A stretch of DNA of 64,000 bases from SZUA-584 sp041656035 (lineage in GTDB: Bacteria; Bacillota; Clostridia; Christensenellales; SZUA-584): the NCBI GenBank assembly GCA_964586785.1, contig CAZPHS010000005.1, positions 36,218-100,217 of the forward strand, in the 5' to 3' direction. Of the stretch, positions 32,966 to 40,687 are shown piece by piece. Made by a program: the position numbers and the translations under genes. Below the pieces are notes generated by a model that did not search any database, was not told the DNA's origin, and was given only the letters and a program-made list of their open reading frames with translations. Position 1 is the stretch's first letter, and every line of letters starts with the position of its first letter.

Positions 32966-34081
32966 TTAGTAATGTACGCTTATAAGATAAAAGATGGTGC
33001 CGTTGTAACGCCAACCTATATCCCAAGGCACCCGGTATCTGTCGGCATTGTGGCAATTAACCAGAGGATAGCCTTTAGAGTCAAAACCCGTTACCACAGC
33101 GACGTGCGCCACCGAGCCTTTTTTAGAGTACGCAATAATATCGCCGGGCTGAAGGCTGTAGGCGTGCTTGTAGACGTCCGCGTATTTGCCGTTTGAGATA
33201 AGCGTCGCCCTGCCGCTGTAAAGCATAAAGCTTCGCAATCCTCCGGCTTTTATCCATGAATAGCTGCCTTTGCCTGATTTGTAATTCCATGTGGAGGTCT
33301 TTTTAAAGCCGCCCCCTTCGTGCAATACTTGAGAGACAAAGTTAGCGCAGTCTCCCCCTAAAGAGTTGTAATCCGAGTATTTATTGTTATAGCCTGTGCT
33401 TGCGTTAAACGCGGCGCCGCAGTATTTATCGGCATATTCGACAGCGGCTTTTCTGCGCTCGTTTATATCGGAAATATCTTTTGGCGGCTGAGACGTTATT
33501 TTTTCGCTTATCCCCTCAGGCAGCTTTTCGGTATCAAGTATGCAGGAGAGGGGGTCGGTATACCATTCGCGGCTTATTATAAACCCGTCGCCGCGGGGTA
33601 TCAAATCTAAAGAATGATAGGTGCCTAAATAAAATGAGTTTACAGTGTCCGGCTCGTTTATGTAAGAATACGCGTACTCGTTTGATGAAACAATATAAAA
33701 CGAATGGCCCCTGCCCGCTTGTTTTACGCGTTTTATAATAAAATCGCTGCTTATATTCAGTATTACACATCCCTGTTTTTCCGCCCAGCCGGAAAGATAT
33801 TTTGATCTGCGCACTTCGTTTTCATAAGCCCAAAGACCGTTGCGCTCATCCACAAGATACATTGTTTCCAGTCTGTCGAATTCCGAATGCAATACGGCTT
33901 GATTACGCAAATCGAAAATAGTGTTAATAATTTTTCTCCATTTTGCGTCTTCGTCAGAGGATATGGTTTGAAGAGTGGCGGGCAAAATATCGGATATGAA
34001 AAACGCTATAATAAGCGCAAGTATAATAAGAGAAACGTAATATAATAACGTCGTTTTTTTAACGGCTTTAAACAAGAGCAT
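32966..34081 (-). CDS. Membrane-anchored amidase-domain (Amidase_6) protein
   Basis: A 371-residue protein with one N-terminal membrane helix (LLYYVSLIILALIIAFFI, ~residues 13-30), an outer region of ~180 residues and a C-terminal amidase domain (~205-371) of the Amidase_6 type. The cysteine-peptidase pair is visible in SLGGDCANFVSQVLHEGG and KGSVAHVAVVTGFD; the domain opens with RRKAAVEYADKYC. These enzymes are linked to cell wall or sporulation-associated peptide cleavage but their substrates are poorly defined. It is likely anchored outside the membrane. It is on the same strand as the cupin gene upstream but separated by a terminator. Confidence 0.85.
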   Translation of the reverse strand: MLLFKAVKKTTLLYYVSLIILALIIAFFISDILPATLQTISSDEDAKWRKIINTIFDLRNQAVLHSEFDRLETMYLVDERNGLWAYENEVRRSKYLSGWAEKQGCVILNISSDFIIKRVKQAGRGHSFYIVSSNEYAYSYINEPDTVNSFYLGTYHSLDLIPRGDGFIISREWYTDPLSCILDTEKLPEGISEKITSQPPKDISDINERRKAAVEYADKYCGAAFNASTGYNNKYSDYNSLGGDCANFVSQVLHEGGGFKKTSTWNYKSGKGSYSWIKAGGLRSFMLYSGRATLISNGKYADVYKHAYSLQPGDIIAYSKKGSVAHVAVVTGFDSKGYPLVNCHNADRYRVPWDIGWRYNGTIFYLISVHY

Positions 34082-34158
34082 ATCTTTCCCCCAAAGCGGC
34101 GCTATTAATAAAATATGTAAGTATAAAGAAAGGTAGACGTAAAGCGGGTTTATATATT

Positions 34159-34202
34159 AAAAAGCCGCCTTGACGCGTTTTGCGCCCTAAAAGCGGCTTT
34201 TT
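34159..34202 (-). terminator. Terminator after the cupin gene
   Basis: AAAAAGCCGC and GCGGCTTTTT form a perfect 10-bp stem; the loop is 24 bases with a small GC-rich inner hairpin. It reads the same on both strands. Confidence 0.8.
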
Positions 34203-34217
34203 GACCCGTAATCAGTA

Positions 34218-34772
34218 TCAGTAGTGTCTTTCGGCGGTTTCCGCCTCCTCTTTGGTTTGGTGCACGGTACCGTGAGTATGCTGCGGCGGCGCATAAATTG
34301 AATACAGCTTTATAGGCGCGTTGCCTGTATTGGTTAAGTTGTGCCACTTGCCGGCGGGAATAATAAACACAAAATCATCATAAACTTTTCTTCTAAAATC
34401 AAGCCTGTCTTTTTTATCGCCCATTTCAACAAGTCCCTGCCCTTGTTCTATACGGATAAACTGATCAAGGTGGGGATGCATCTCCAAGCCTATATCTTCC
34501 CCTATATTAATGCTCATCAAAGTAAGCTGCAGATGCTCTCCCGTCCATAAAGCGGTGCGGTAAGTATTATTAAGCTTAGCCGCTTCGTCAATGTTTATTA
34601 CAAAAGGCATAGGTCCGTAATCTTTGGAATCTGCATATCGCGTATTCCGCCCGCCGGCATTCTCATTGGCATACGGGTGATTCGCGTATTCATTGTACTG
34701 GCAAAAGTCGTCTGCGTCGTAATGCTCGTCGTAGTACGGGAGATGATGATAACGCCTGTATGGGTTATACAT
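34218..34772 (-). CDS. Cupin-domain protein
   Basis: A 184-residue protein. The first ~45 residues are Tyr/Asn/His-rich (MYNPYRRYHHLPYYDEHYDA), and the rest is a single cupin beta barrel. Cupin motif 1 reads GEDIGLEMHPHLDQFIRIEQ with GQGLVEMG after it, giving H-x-H and Glu ligand candidates; motif 2 reads IIPAGKWHNLTNTGNAPI. A metal site is therefore likely, but the substrate is unknown. Proteins with this tyrosine-rich start and cupin are frequent in Clostridia and are usually single genes. The ATG follows AAAGGAGC. A terminator follows directly. Confidence 0.85.
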   Translation of the reverse strand: MYNPYRRYHHLPYYDEHYDADDFCQYNEYANHPYANENAGGRNTRYADSKDYGPMPFVINIDEAAKLNNTYRTALWTGEHLQLTLMSINIGEDIGLEMHPHLDQFIRIEQGQGLVEMGDKKDRLDFRRKVYDDFVFIIPAGKWHNLTNTGNAPIKLYSIYAPPQHTHGTVHQTKEEAETAERHY

Positions 34773-34929
34773 ATTTTGCTCCTTTCATATGATATATTCT
34801 TATAATATGCGTATAACTGAAAGGTGTGTTTTGCCCGCAAGAGTGAGGAATAACTGAACAATTAGATAAAAAAATTGTTGAATGCGTACCGGAATTATGC
34901 CGCTTAAGCGTTAAACACAAGGAATATGT

Positions 34930-35406
34930 TCACTTAGAAACAATAATAAAATGTTTTTTATTAACAATCAAAAAGATGAAAGCGATAATATCAATAATAA
35001 ATATATATAAAAACAATTCATGTACGTTGCTGCTGATATATTGATATAACAACCATATCGCGTCTACTCCGGCCAACCATAAAGCCCGTTTATACCAAAC
35101 GATGTTTCTTTTAAACAGTTGGTATATGACATAAAAGCCGAAAATCGTCCAAATAATATTCCAAGTCGAAACCGCGGGATAATGTGCTATAAACATTACC
35201 GACGCTATTGCCCACATTACGGAGCGTGTACATAAAAAAATAATTGACCATAAAACGCCTTGCGGGTAATCTTTGGAACTTTTCAGATTGCCGGCACTTG
35301 CGTAACTGTTTTTGGCAGTCGTTTCATTTACAAGCATACTTCCGCAATAAGCACAAAACTGTCCGGCGTCGTCGAGTGATTGTTTACCGCATTTTGTACA
35401 AAACAT
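34930..35406 (-). CDS. Zinc-ribbon membrane protein
   Basis: A 158-residue protein with an N-terminal double-CxxC zinc ribbon (MFCTKCGKQSLDDAGQFCAY, completed by CGSM) and four hydrophobic segments in the C-terminal two-thirds (VLWSIIFLCTRSVMWAI, WNIIWTIFGFYVIYQLF, ALWLAGVDAIWLLYQY and YIFIIDIIAFIFLIV). I chose ATG 35406 because the zinc ribbon begins there and GAGGGAAG lies upstream; an in-frame ATG at 35451 would add residues with no family support. Zinc-ribbon plus membrane proteins are common in Firmicutes and mostly unassigned. It appears to be a single-gene unit. Confidence 0.75.
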   Translation of the reverse strand: MFCTKCGKQSLDDAGQFCAYCGSMLVNETTAKNSYASAGNLKSSKDYPQGVLWSIIFLCTRSVMWAIASVMFIAHYPAVSTWNIIWTIFGFYVIYQLFKRNIVWYKRALWLAGVDAIWLLYQYISSNVHELFLYIFIIDIIAFIFLIVNKKHFIIVSK

Positions 35407-35594
35407 TTGAAAACTTCCCTCAAATATGATAACAAATATATTGTAATTCATAATAGCACATTATTCAACGAGATTATTATGAGCGGAAAGTTAAGCGGCT
35501 TTTCAATATAATAGCGCCGAGTGTTTCGCATTTTTTAGGTCTTTCTGGCCAATACTATTATATTATAAATCCGTAAAATAAGGAGAGCTTTGCT

Positions 35595-37601
35595 ATGCCC
35601 GCCGCAGCCGTTAAACAAAACCGTCTATCCCTTGAAAAATCTCCGTATCTTTTACAGCACGCCGGCAATCCGGTTGACTGGTATCCGTGGGGAGACGAGG
35701 CTTTCGAAAAAGCCAAAGCGGAGGATAAACCGGTTTTTTTGTCCATAGGCTATTCCGCCTGCCATTGGTGTCATGTGATGGAGCGCGAAAGCTTTCGGAA
35801 CGAAGAAGCGGCAAGCCTGCTTAACAAAAGCTTTGTGCCGGTAAAGGTGGACAGGGAAGAACGTCCGGATGTGGATATGGTATATATGAACGTCTGCCAG
35901 GCGATGACGGGAAGCGGGGGATGGCCGCTTACCGTTTTGTTAACTCCGGAGAAAAAGCCTTTTTTCGCGGGTACATACCTGCCGCCGCGTTCCATGTACG
36001 GGCGCACAGGCCTTGTGGAGCTGCTTGAAAATATATCGCTGCTGTGGAATACGCATAGAAAAGAGCTTATTGAGCAAGGCGAAAAAGTGGCGGGGCACAT
36101 GTCTGTTTCAAAAGAGAAGACCGGCTCCGCGGATACGGGCAAGGCGCTTGAAAACGGCTTTCTATCGCTTGAGGCGTTGTTCGACAGCGAGCGCGGCGGC
36201 TTTTCGTATATACCGAAATTTCCTATGCCGCATTACCTGCTTTTTTTACTGCGCGACCACAAGCTTTATGGGCGAACGCGTTCTCTTAATATGGTGAAAA
36301 AAAGCTTAGAGTATATGTACAGGGGTGGAATATTCGATCATGTAGGCGGCGGATTTTCACGCTATTCCACGGACGAAAAATGGCTTGTTCCCCATTTTGA
36401 AAAAATGCTCTACGATAACGCGCTTTTGCTTAAGGCATACGCAAAGGGCTTCGCGGCGACGGGCAATGAGATGTTTCGGCATGTCGCCGATAAAACTGCG
36501 GCATACCTTATACGCGATATGCAGTCGCCCGAAGGCGGTTTCTATTCGGCGGAGGACGCGGATTCGGAAGGCGGGGAAGGACTTTTTTACATATGGCAAT
36601 ATGACGAGTTAAAAGAGGCGGTGAACAAAAATGAGTTATCTTTGCTGGAAGACCGTTACGGGCTTAATAAAAAGGGCAATTTTGAAGGCGGGACTATACT
36701 AAACAGAACAGAAACGCAAGGCTTCGCGGACAGGGCGGACGAAGAGGTGCTGGCAAAGCTTTATTTGCACAGAAAAAACAGGGTGCCGCCGTTTAAGGAT
36801 ACCAAAATATCGGCGGCGTGGAACGGTCTTGCGATAGAAGCGATGGTAAATGCGGGTATGTTCCTTAATGTTACTGAATATATAATATGCGCAAACAAAG
36901 CGGCGGACTTTGTGCTTGATAAGATGACCGATAAAAAAGGGACTGTAAGCTGCGGAACTTACATTGACGGGGCGGCGGGGCCGGCGTTCCTCGCAGATTA
37001 CGCCAACATGATAAACGCTCTCGCGGCGCTTTTTATTGCGCGAAGGGATTTGCGTTATTTGGAGCAGGCTCTTTTGCTTGCGGAAAAAATGCTTTTGCTT
37101 TTTGAAGACGAGCACGGTTTTTATATGAGCGCGCGGGACGAGTTGTTTGTTCGCCCCCGCGACGAGCACGACGGCGCCACGCCTTCGGGAAGCTCGTGCG
37201 CCGTTATGGCGCTTGTGGCTTTATGGCAGATTACCGGAGTGGAGAGGTGGCGTAAAGCGGCGGATAAGGCTATAGCCGCTATGCTGCCCGGCGCGGCGGA
37301 ATCCGCGGCGGAGCATATACACTTTCTTTCGGTGCTTATGCTGCGGACAGCGCCGCACCGCCAGATAATAATAGCGGCGCGGGGAGACAATGCGGAAGCC
37401 TTGGCGGCGTATAATACGCTATGCAAAAGATTTGAGCCGTTTACTACGGTTATATGGCACGATATAAGTAAAGAGACGGAAAAATTTATTCCGCATATTG
37501 CGCATTATAAAAAAGACGCGCCTTTCGCCGGTTACATATGTGAAAATTTTATGTGCAAACAGCCTGTATACTCGGCCGTGGAATTGCTGAATATGGTTTA
37601 G
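35595..37601 (+). CDS. yyaL: YyaL-type thioredoxin-domain (DUF255) protein
   Basis: A 668-residue cytoplasmic protein of the YyaL/SPATA20 family. The N-terminal DUF255 thioredoxin fold is unmistakable: NRLSLEKSPYLLQHAGNPVD, then WYPWGDEAFEKAKAEDKPVF, LSIGYSACHWCHVMERESF with a CHWC active-site motif, and VDREERPDVDMVYM. The C-terminal ~450 residues form an alpha/alpha-barrel like N-acylglucosamine epimerases (GGIFDHVGGGFSRYSTDEKW; LVPHFEKMLYDNALL). The family is widespread and its function is still not settled. Length is normal. AAGGAGAG precedes the ATG. Its stop codon overlaps the end of the convergent cyclase gene by 4 bases. Confidence 0.93.
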   Translation: MPAAAVKQNRLSLEKSPYLLQHAGNPVDWYPWGDEAFEKAKAEDKPVFLSIGYSACHWCHVMERESFRNEEAASLLNKSFVPVKVDREERPDVDMVYMNVCQAMTGSGGWPLTVLLTPEKKPFFAGTYLPPRSMYGRTGLVELLENISLLWNTHRKELIEQGEKVAGHMSVSKEKTGSADTGKALENGFLSLEALFDSERGGFSYIPKFPMPHYLLFLLRDHKLYGRTRSLNMVKKSLEYMYRGGIFDHVGGGFSRYSTDEKWLVPHFEKMLYDNALLLKAYAKGFAATGNEMFRHVADKTAAYLIRDMQSPEGGFYSAEDADSEGGEGLFYIWQYDELKEAVNKNELSLLEDRYGLNKKGNFEGGTILNRTETQGFADRADEEVLAKLYLHRKNRVPPFKDTKISAAWNGLAIEAMVNAGMFLNVTEYIICANKAADFVLDKMTDKKGTVSCGTYIDGAAGPAFLADYANMINALAALFIARRDLRYLEQALLLAEKMLLLFEDEHGFYMSARDELFVRPRDEHDGATPSGSSCAVMALVALWQITGVERWRKAADKAIAAMLPGAAESAAEHIHFLSVLMLRTAPHRQIIIAARGDNAEALAAYNTLCKRFEPFTTVIWHDISKETEKFIPHIAHYKKDAPFAGYICENFMCKQPVYSAVELLNMV

Positions 37602-38152
37602 AACTGTGCAGCTACACGGCAAGGAAGACCGGAAAGTCCTTCGAAACGGACAGGAAAAACGTAGGCGGTAAACCTTGCGGAAGCGCGTCCCGCAAGCACT
37701 TGCTTAAGATTGCACAAATTTTCTATAACAAAAACGTCTCTTTTCGCGCAGTAATTGTCTGTGGGGGTGTGCTGTTCGCCGCGTCTTATTCCCGCCGCGT
37801 CTATGCCTATATAGCGAACGCGCTTTTCAAGCAGAGAATCTATAAGCGCAAAAGAAAGCCATGGGTGTCCGGAAAAATATTGCGGGGTGCCGTAAGGCGT
37901 TTTGTCAATAAAGCCGGTATGAAAAATTACAAAATCTCCTTCGAATATATCGCAAAGCGGCAGCGAGTCAATTTCGCCGCAGGTTGTTGAAACGTCAAAA
38001 ACTATTGCGGGGCATATTGCATGTCGAATATCGAAGCTTTTATCTGCAACGTCAAAGTGTGTGCCAAGATGTCCGAAAGCCGTCATTTTTTCATTGGCAA
38101 ACGCTTTGTCGATATGGTTTTTTGTTACGCTGAGCGTAAGGTCTGTAAGCAT
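37598..38152 (-). CDS. Cyclase-family (kynurenine-formamidase-like) metal hydrolase
   Basis: A 184-residue protein of the Cyclase family (PF04199), to which KynB arylformamidase belongs. The metal-binding motif is present as FGHLGTHFDVADKSF (family H-x-G-T-H-x-D), and other family phrases are VIFHTGF and IGIDAAGI. It probably hydrolyses an amide, ester or lactone of a small metabolite. Its ATG starts on the base next to the stop codon of the DUF134 gene, so the two are translationally coupled, and it is the last gene of the DUF5320-DUF134-cyclase unit. That link to a metal-related regulator cluster is unusual. No tryptophan-breakdown gene is nearby. Confidence 0.8.
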   Translation of the reverse strand: MLTDLTLSVTKNHIDKAFANEKMTAFGHLGTHFDVADKSFDIRHAICPAIVFDVSTTCGEIDSLPLCDIFEGDFVIFHTGFIDKTPYGTPQYFSGHPWLSFALIDSLLEKRVRYIGIDAAGIRRGEQHTPTDNYCAKRDVFVIENLCNLKQVLAGRASARFTAYVFPVRFEGLSGLPCRVAAQF

Positions 38153-38512
38153 TTAAAAACCCTGCCTGCGGCGTCCCCGCCTTCTGCCGCAGCCCTCGCA
38201 TAAAGAAGGGTCTTTACGTTTAGGACACAGCTTATAGTCTCCGCCCGAAATATTAAGTATGCTGCCGACAACAAGGCTCTTGGCTATCTTTGCCCGAGCG
38301 TCGGTATAAAGGCGCTGCACGGTGGAACGGGCTACCCCCAATTCGACCGCGCACTGCGCTTGGTCCATCCCTTCATGGTCTATAAGCCTTATTGTTTCAT
38401 ATTCCTCAACGCTGAGTATTACCGGTTCCCCGCTTTCCCTTAATTCCCGCGGCCCGAATACACTGCATTTTGGCATGGAGCATATTATTTTTTGTTTGCG
38501 CGGCCTGGGCAT
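38153..38512 (-). CDS. DUF134-family DNA-binding regulator
   Basis: A 119-residue member of DUF134, a sigma-factor-like helix-turn-helix family. It begins MPRPRKQKIICSMPKCSVFG, a family hallmark, followed by ILSVEEYETIRLIDHEGMDQ and the recognition region QCAVELGVARSTVQRLYTDA. The C-terminus carries cysteines (YKLCPKRKDPSLCEGCGRR) that could bind iron, zinc or an Fe-S cluster. ATG 38512 follows GAGG by 6 bases. DUF134 genes usually sit beside Mrp/NBP35 and dinitrogenase-cofactor-like genes, as here. It is the likely binder of the palindrome at 38883-38896 in the shared control region. Confidence 0.88.
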   Translation of the reverse strand: MPRPRKQKIICSMPKCSVFGPRELRESGEPVILSVEEYETIRLIDHEGMDQAQCAVELGVARSTVQRLYTDARAKIAKSLVVGSILNISGGDYKLCPKRKDPSLCEGCGRRRGRRRQGF

Positions 38513-38608
38513 AAGAAACCTCAACCTCCTTAATAATAAAACAGTCCCGTTTATGGGACTATTTTATCATAATCAGGCGTAAAACTCAAATTTGATGAAT
38601 GCGCGATT

Positions 38609-38857
38609 TTATGTACCGGCGTCCTCTTTGGCTGCCGATTGCAGTTTTTCCGTAAGCTCCGCAACCTGCGCGCGAAGCTGGGCGACTTCCGAAGCGAACG
38701 CGCCGCCGCCATATTCCGCCCTGAAACGCCTGCCGCAGCCTCTGCCGCGCCGCGCGTAAAAAAAACCGTTTTGCGCTCCCGCCGCTCCGCATACGCCAAA
38801 ACCGCCGCCCGTTCCCGGGCATTGTCCCATAGGGCCTGTTCCGTCAAATCCCGGCAT
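38609..38857 (-). CDS. DUF5320 small Gly/Cys-rich protein
   Basis: An 82-residue protein of the DUF5320 type. It starts MPGFDGTGPMGQCPGTGGGF, the family's conserved opening, continues with a basic Gly/Arg/Cys stretch (RRGRGCGRRFR), and ends in a short coiled-coil helix (SEVAQLRAQVAELTEKLQSA). Such proteins are encoded with DUF134 regulators and Mrp-type ATPases in anaerobes and may help in metal or Fe-S handling, though no role has been shown. AAAGGAGG precedes the ATG. It is the first gene of the leftward unit and has a near-consensus promoter. Confidence 0.82.
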   Translation of the reverse strand: MPGFDGTGPMGQCPGTGGGFGVCGAAGAQNGFFYARRGRGCGRRFRAEYGGGAFASEVAQLRAQVAELTEKLQSAAKEDAGT

Positions 38858-38882
38858 TTTAGTTACCTCCTTTTGTTCAATA

Positions 38883-38896
38883 TGGGTATATACCCA
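38883..38896. promoter_or_regulatory. Palindromic operator candidate in the Mrp/DUF5320 control region
   Basis: TGGGTATATACCCA is a perfect 14-base palindrome located just downstream of the leftward -10. A related partial site, TATGGGTATATG (38921-38932), overlaps the leftward -35 and spacer. Both may be bound by the DUF134 regulator. Confidence 0.6.
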
Positions 38897-38907
38897 ATTC
38901 TGATAAC

Positions 38908-38936
38908 AGTATACATTAGTTATGGGTATATGTCAA
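38908..38936 (-). promoter_or_regulatory. Promoter of the DUF5320-DUF134-cyclase unit
   Basis: On the minus strand TTGACA (38936-38931), a 17-base spacer and TATACT (38913-38908), nearly full sigma-A consensus. Confidence 0.75.
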
Positions 38937-38954
38937 ATATATTTTTCGTATATA

Positions 38955-38983
38955 TTGACAAAGCGGCGGCGCGGGCATACTAT
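38955..38983 (+). promoter_or_regulatory. Promoter of the Mrp-type gene
   Basis: TTGACA and TACTAT separated by 17 bases, 37 bases upstream of the start codon and back-to-back with the leftward promoter. Confidence 0.65.
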
Positions 38984-39020
38984 TAATAAGTGGCATATGA
39001 CATTAAAGGAGTAAACAACT

Positions 39021-39839
39021 ATGGCAGACTGTGATAACTGCCCGTCTAAGGGCAAGTGCGGCGATACCGAAAACTGCACTATAAAAAACAATCCATACAG
39101 TAATGTAAAACGTGTTATAGGGGTGATGAGCGGCAAAGGCGGCGTCGGTAAATCCACTGTTTCGGTGCTTCTGGCGAAAGCGCTTGTAAAACAAGGCTAT
39201 AAAGTAGGCATAATGGACGCGGATATAACAGGGCCCAGCATACCGCGGCTCCTGGGAATAAAAAACGCTACAATCGAGCAGAGCGAAATGGGACTTTTGC
39301 CCGCCGATGCCGGTGGAATAAGCGTTATATCGTTAAACCTGCTGCTTCCCGACGAAACGCAGCCTGTTATATGGCGCGGTCCTATACTCGCCGGAACGGT
39401 CAAACAATTTTGGGAAGAGGTTTTTTGGGGAGAACTCGATTATCTTATAATAGATATGCCGCCGGGCACGGGGGATGTTCCGCTTACCGTAATGCAATCC
39501 ATTCCCTTAAGCGGCATGGTAATAGTCAGCGTTCCGCAGGACATGGTTTCAATGATAGTGTCAAAAGCGGTAAAAATGGTTGAGATGATGAAAATCAAGC
39601 TTATAGGCGTGGTTCAGAATTTCGCGCTGCTCACCTGCCCCGATTGCGGTAAAGAAATACGGCTTTTCGGCGACGCTCAGGACGATTTTCAAAAAAGCAG
39701 CGGTATACGGCTGCTCGGCGAGCTGCCCATGGCTTCGGAGCTTGCGCGCATAACAGGCGAGGGGCTTATGGTTGCCGACAAACATATAACGGAAATTATG
39801 GACGGCGTCGCGAAACAGGTTGCGGACGCGGTAGATTAA
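39021..39839 (+). CDS. Mrp/NBP35-family Fe-S carrier ATPase
   Basis: A 272-residue P-loop ATPase that carries iron-sulfur clusters to target proteins. The N-terminal four-cysteine motif is CX2CX5CX5C (Cys4, 7, 13, 19), as in NBP35. The deviant Walker A is GKGGVGKST (~38-46), followed by MDADITGPSIPRLLGI and the Walker B region LIIDMPPGTGDVPLTV. The C-terminal bridging CxxC is Cys206-Cys209 (LTCPDCGKE), which holds a cluster between two subunits. AAAGGAG precedes the ATG. It is divergent from the DUF5320-DUF134-cyclase unit and shares its control region, so both sides are probably regulated together by metal or Fe-S status. Confidence 0.92.
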   Translation: MADCDNCPSKGKCGDTENCTIKNNPYSNVKRVIGVMSGKGGVGKSTVSVLLAKALVKQGYKVGIMDADITGPSIPRLLGIKNATIEQSEMGLLPADAGGISVISLNLLLPDETQPVIWRGPILAGTVKQFWEEVFWGELDYLIIDMPPGTGDVPLTVMQSIPLSGMVIVSVPQDMVSMIVSKAVKMVEMMKIKLIGVVQNFALLTCPDCGKEIRLFGDAQDDFQKSSGIRLLGELPMASELARITGEGLMVADKHITEIMDGVAKQVADAVD

Positions 39840-39881
39840 TACGGCAAATAATAAACGACTTAACAAGCGGTGTGCTTTTCG

Positions 39882-40577
39882 CTATTCGAATATTTTCGGG
39901 CGGCCGAATGTGTTCCAGTTGTTATTCTGTAAAACGCCGCCGCGGACTATATCGTTATACACCCGCTTATCGACGGTTCGCTTTAGCACAACGCCGGCAA
40001 ACCCGCTTACCGCTTCATAGATAAACCCGTGACGGCCTACTATGCCCATATGCGCCACGCGCCCTTCGGCGTTTGTAACAAAAACAATATCGCCGGGGCG
40101 AAGCTCTTCTTTTGTTATGGGATTGCAGAAATCGTAATATGTGTCGTGAGCCGTCTTGTCCGTATATTCCTCATACAGCTCAAGCTCGTTGGCAGCATAC
40201 CACCACAGTCCGCTGCAGTCCCAGGCGTAATCCTGCGGAAAACGGTGTCCGTTTAACTGCGCGGACCGCGCAATACCGCGCAGGTATTCCAGCCGCCCTC
40301 CGTCAAAATAATCGGGATATATTTTGTACGTACTATCAATAAACGAATCGGTAATCGCGTGTCCTTGGCCGCCGAATATATATTGCCCCCCAACGCAGCC
40401 GTCAAGAAAGGTAAGCAGCCGCTCTATATCTCCTTGCGGCTGTTCTTCGTTTTCGTATTTGTACTCATAATACGCGCGCTCCCGTTCGGTTTCTTCAGCC
40501 GAAAGCGCGCAGCCGGAAGTAAGCGCAAGCACAGAAATAATAAGCAGTATGCATGTATTTTTAATTATAGTAAACAT
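39882..40577 (-). CDS. NlpC/P60 lipoprotein peptidase
   Basis: A 231-residue lipoprotein (signal 1-22, lipobox LTSGC) with a C-terminal NlpC/P60 domain that cuts cell-wall peptides. The catalytic cysteine lies in YAWDCSGLWWYAANELEL and the histidine in GRVAHMGIVGRHGFIYEA; GDIVFVTNAEG is the usual strand before it. A charged linker (TERERAYYEYKYENEEQ) separates the lipid anchor from the domain. The domain has a longer insertion between cysteine and the start (YIFGGQGHAITDSFIDSTYK) than most members. It should act outside the membrane. It is transcribed divergently from the DacF-like gene, another wall enzyme. Confidence 0.88.
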   Translation of the reverse strand: MFTIIKNTCILLIISVLALTSGCALSAEETERERAYYEYKYENEEQPQGDIERLLTFLDGCVGGQYIFGGQGHAITDSFIDSTYKIYPDYFDGGRLEYLRGIARSAQLNGHRFPQDYAWDCSGLWWYAANELELYEEYTDKTAHDTYYDFCNPITKEELRPGDIVFVTNAEGRVAHMGIVGRHGFIYEAVSGFAGVVLKRTVDKRVYNDIVRGGVLQNNNWNTFGRPKIFE

Positions 40578-40687
40578 GTTTTGAATTATATATTATTATA
40601 AGCCGCGAATCAAGACACACAACCTTAATATAGAAGAATATGCTTTATGCCTTTCGGAAAAACTATAAAAAAACGGGAGAACCGATT

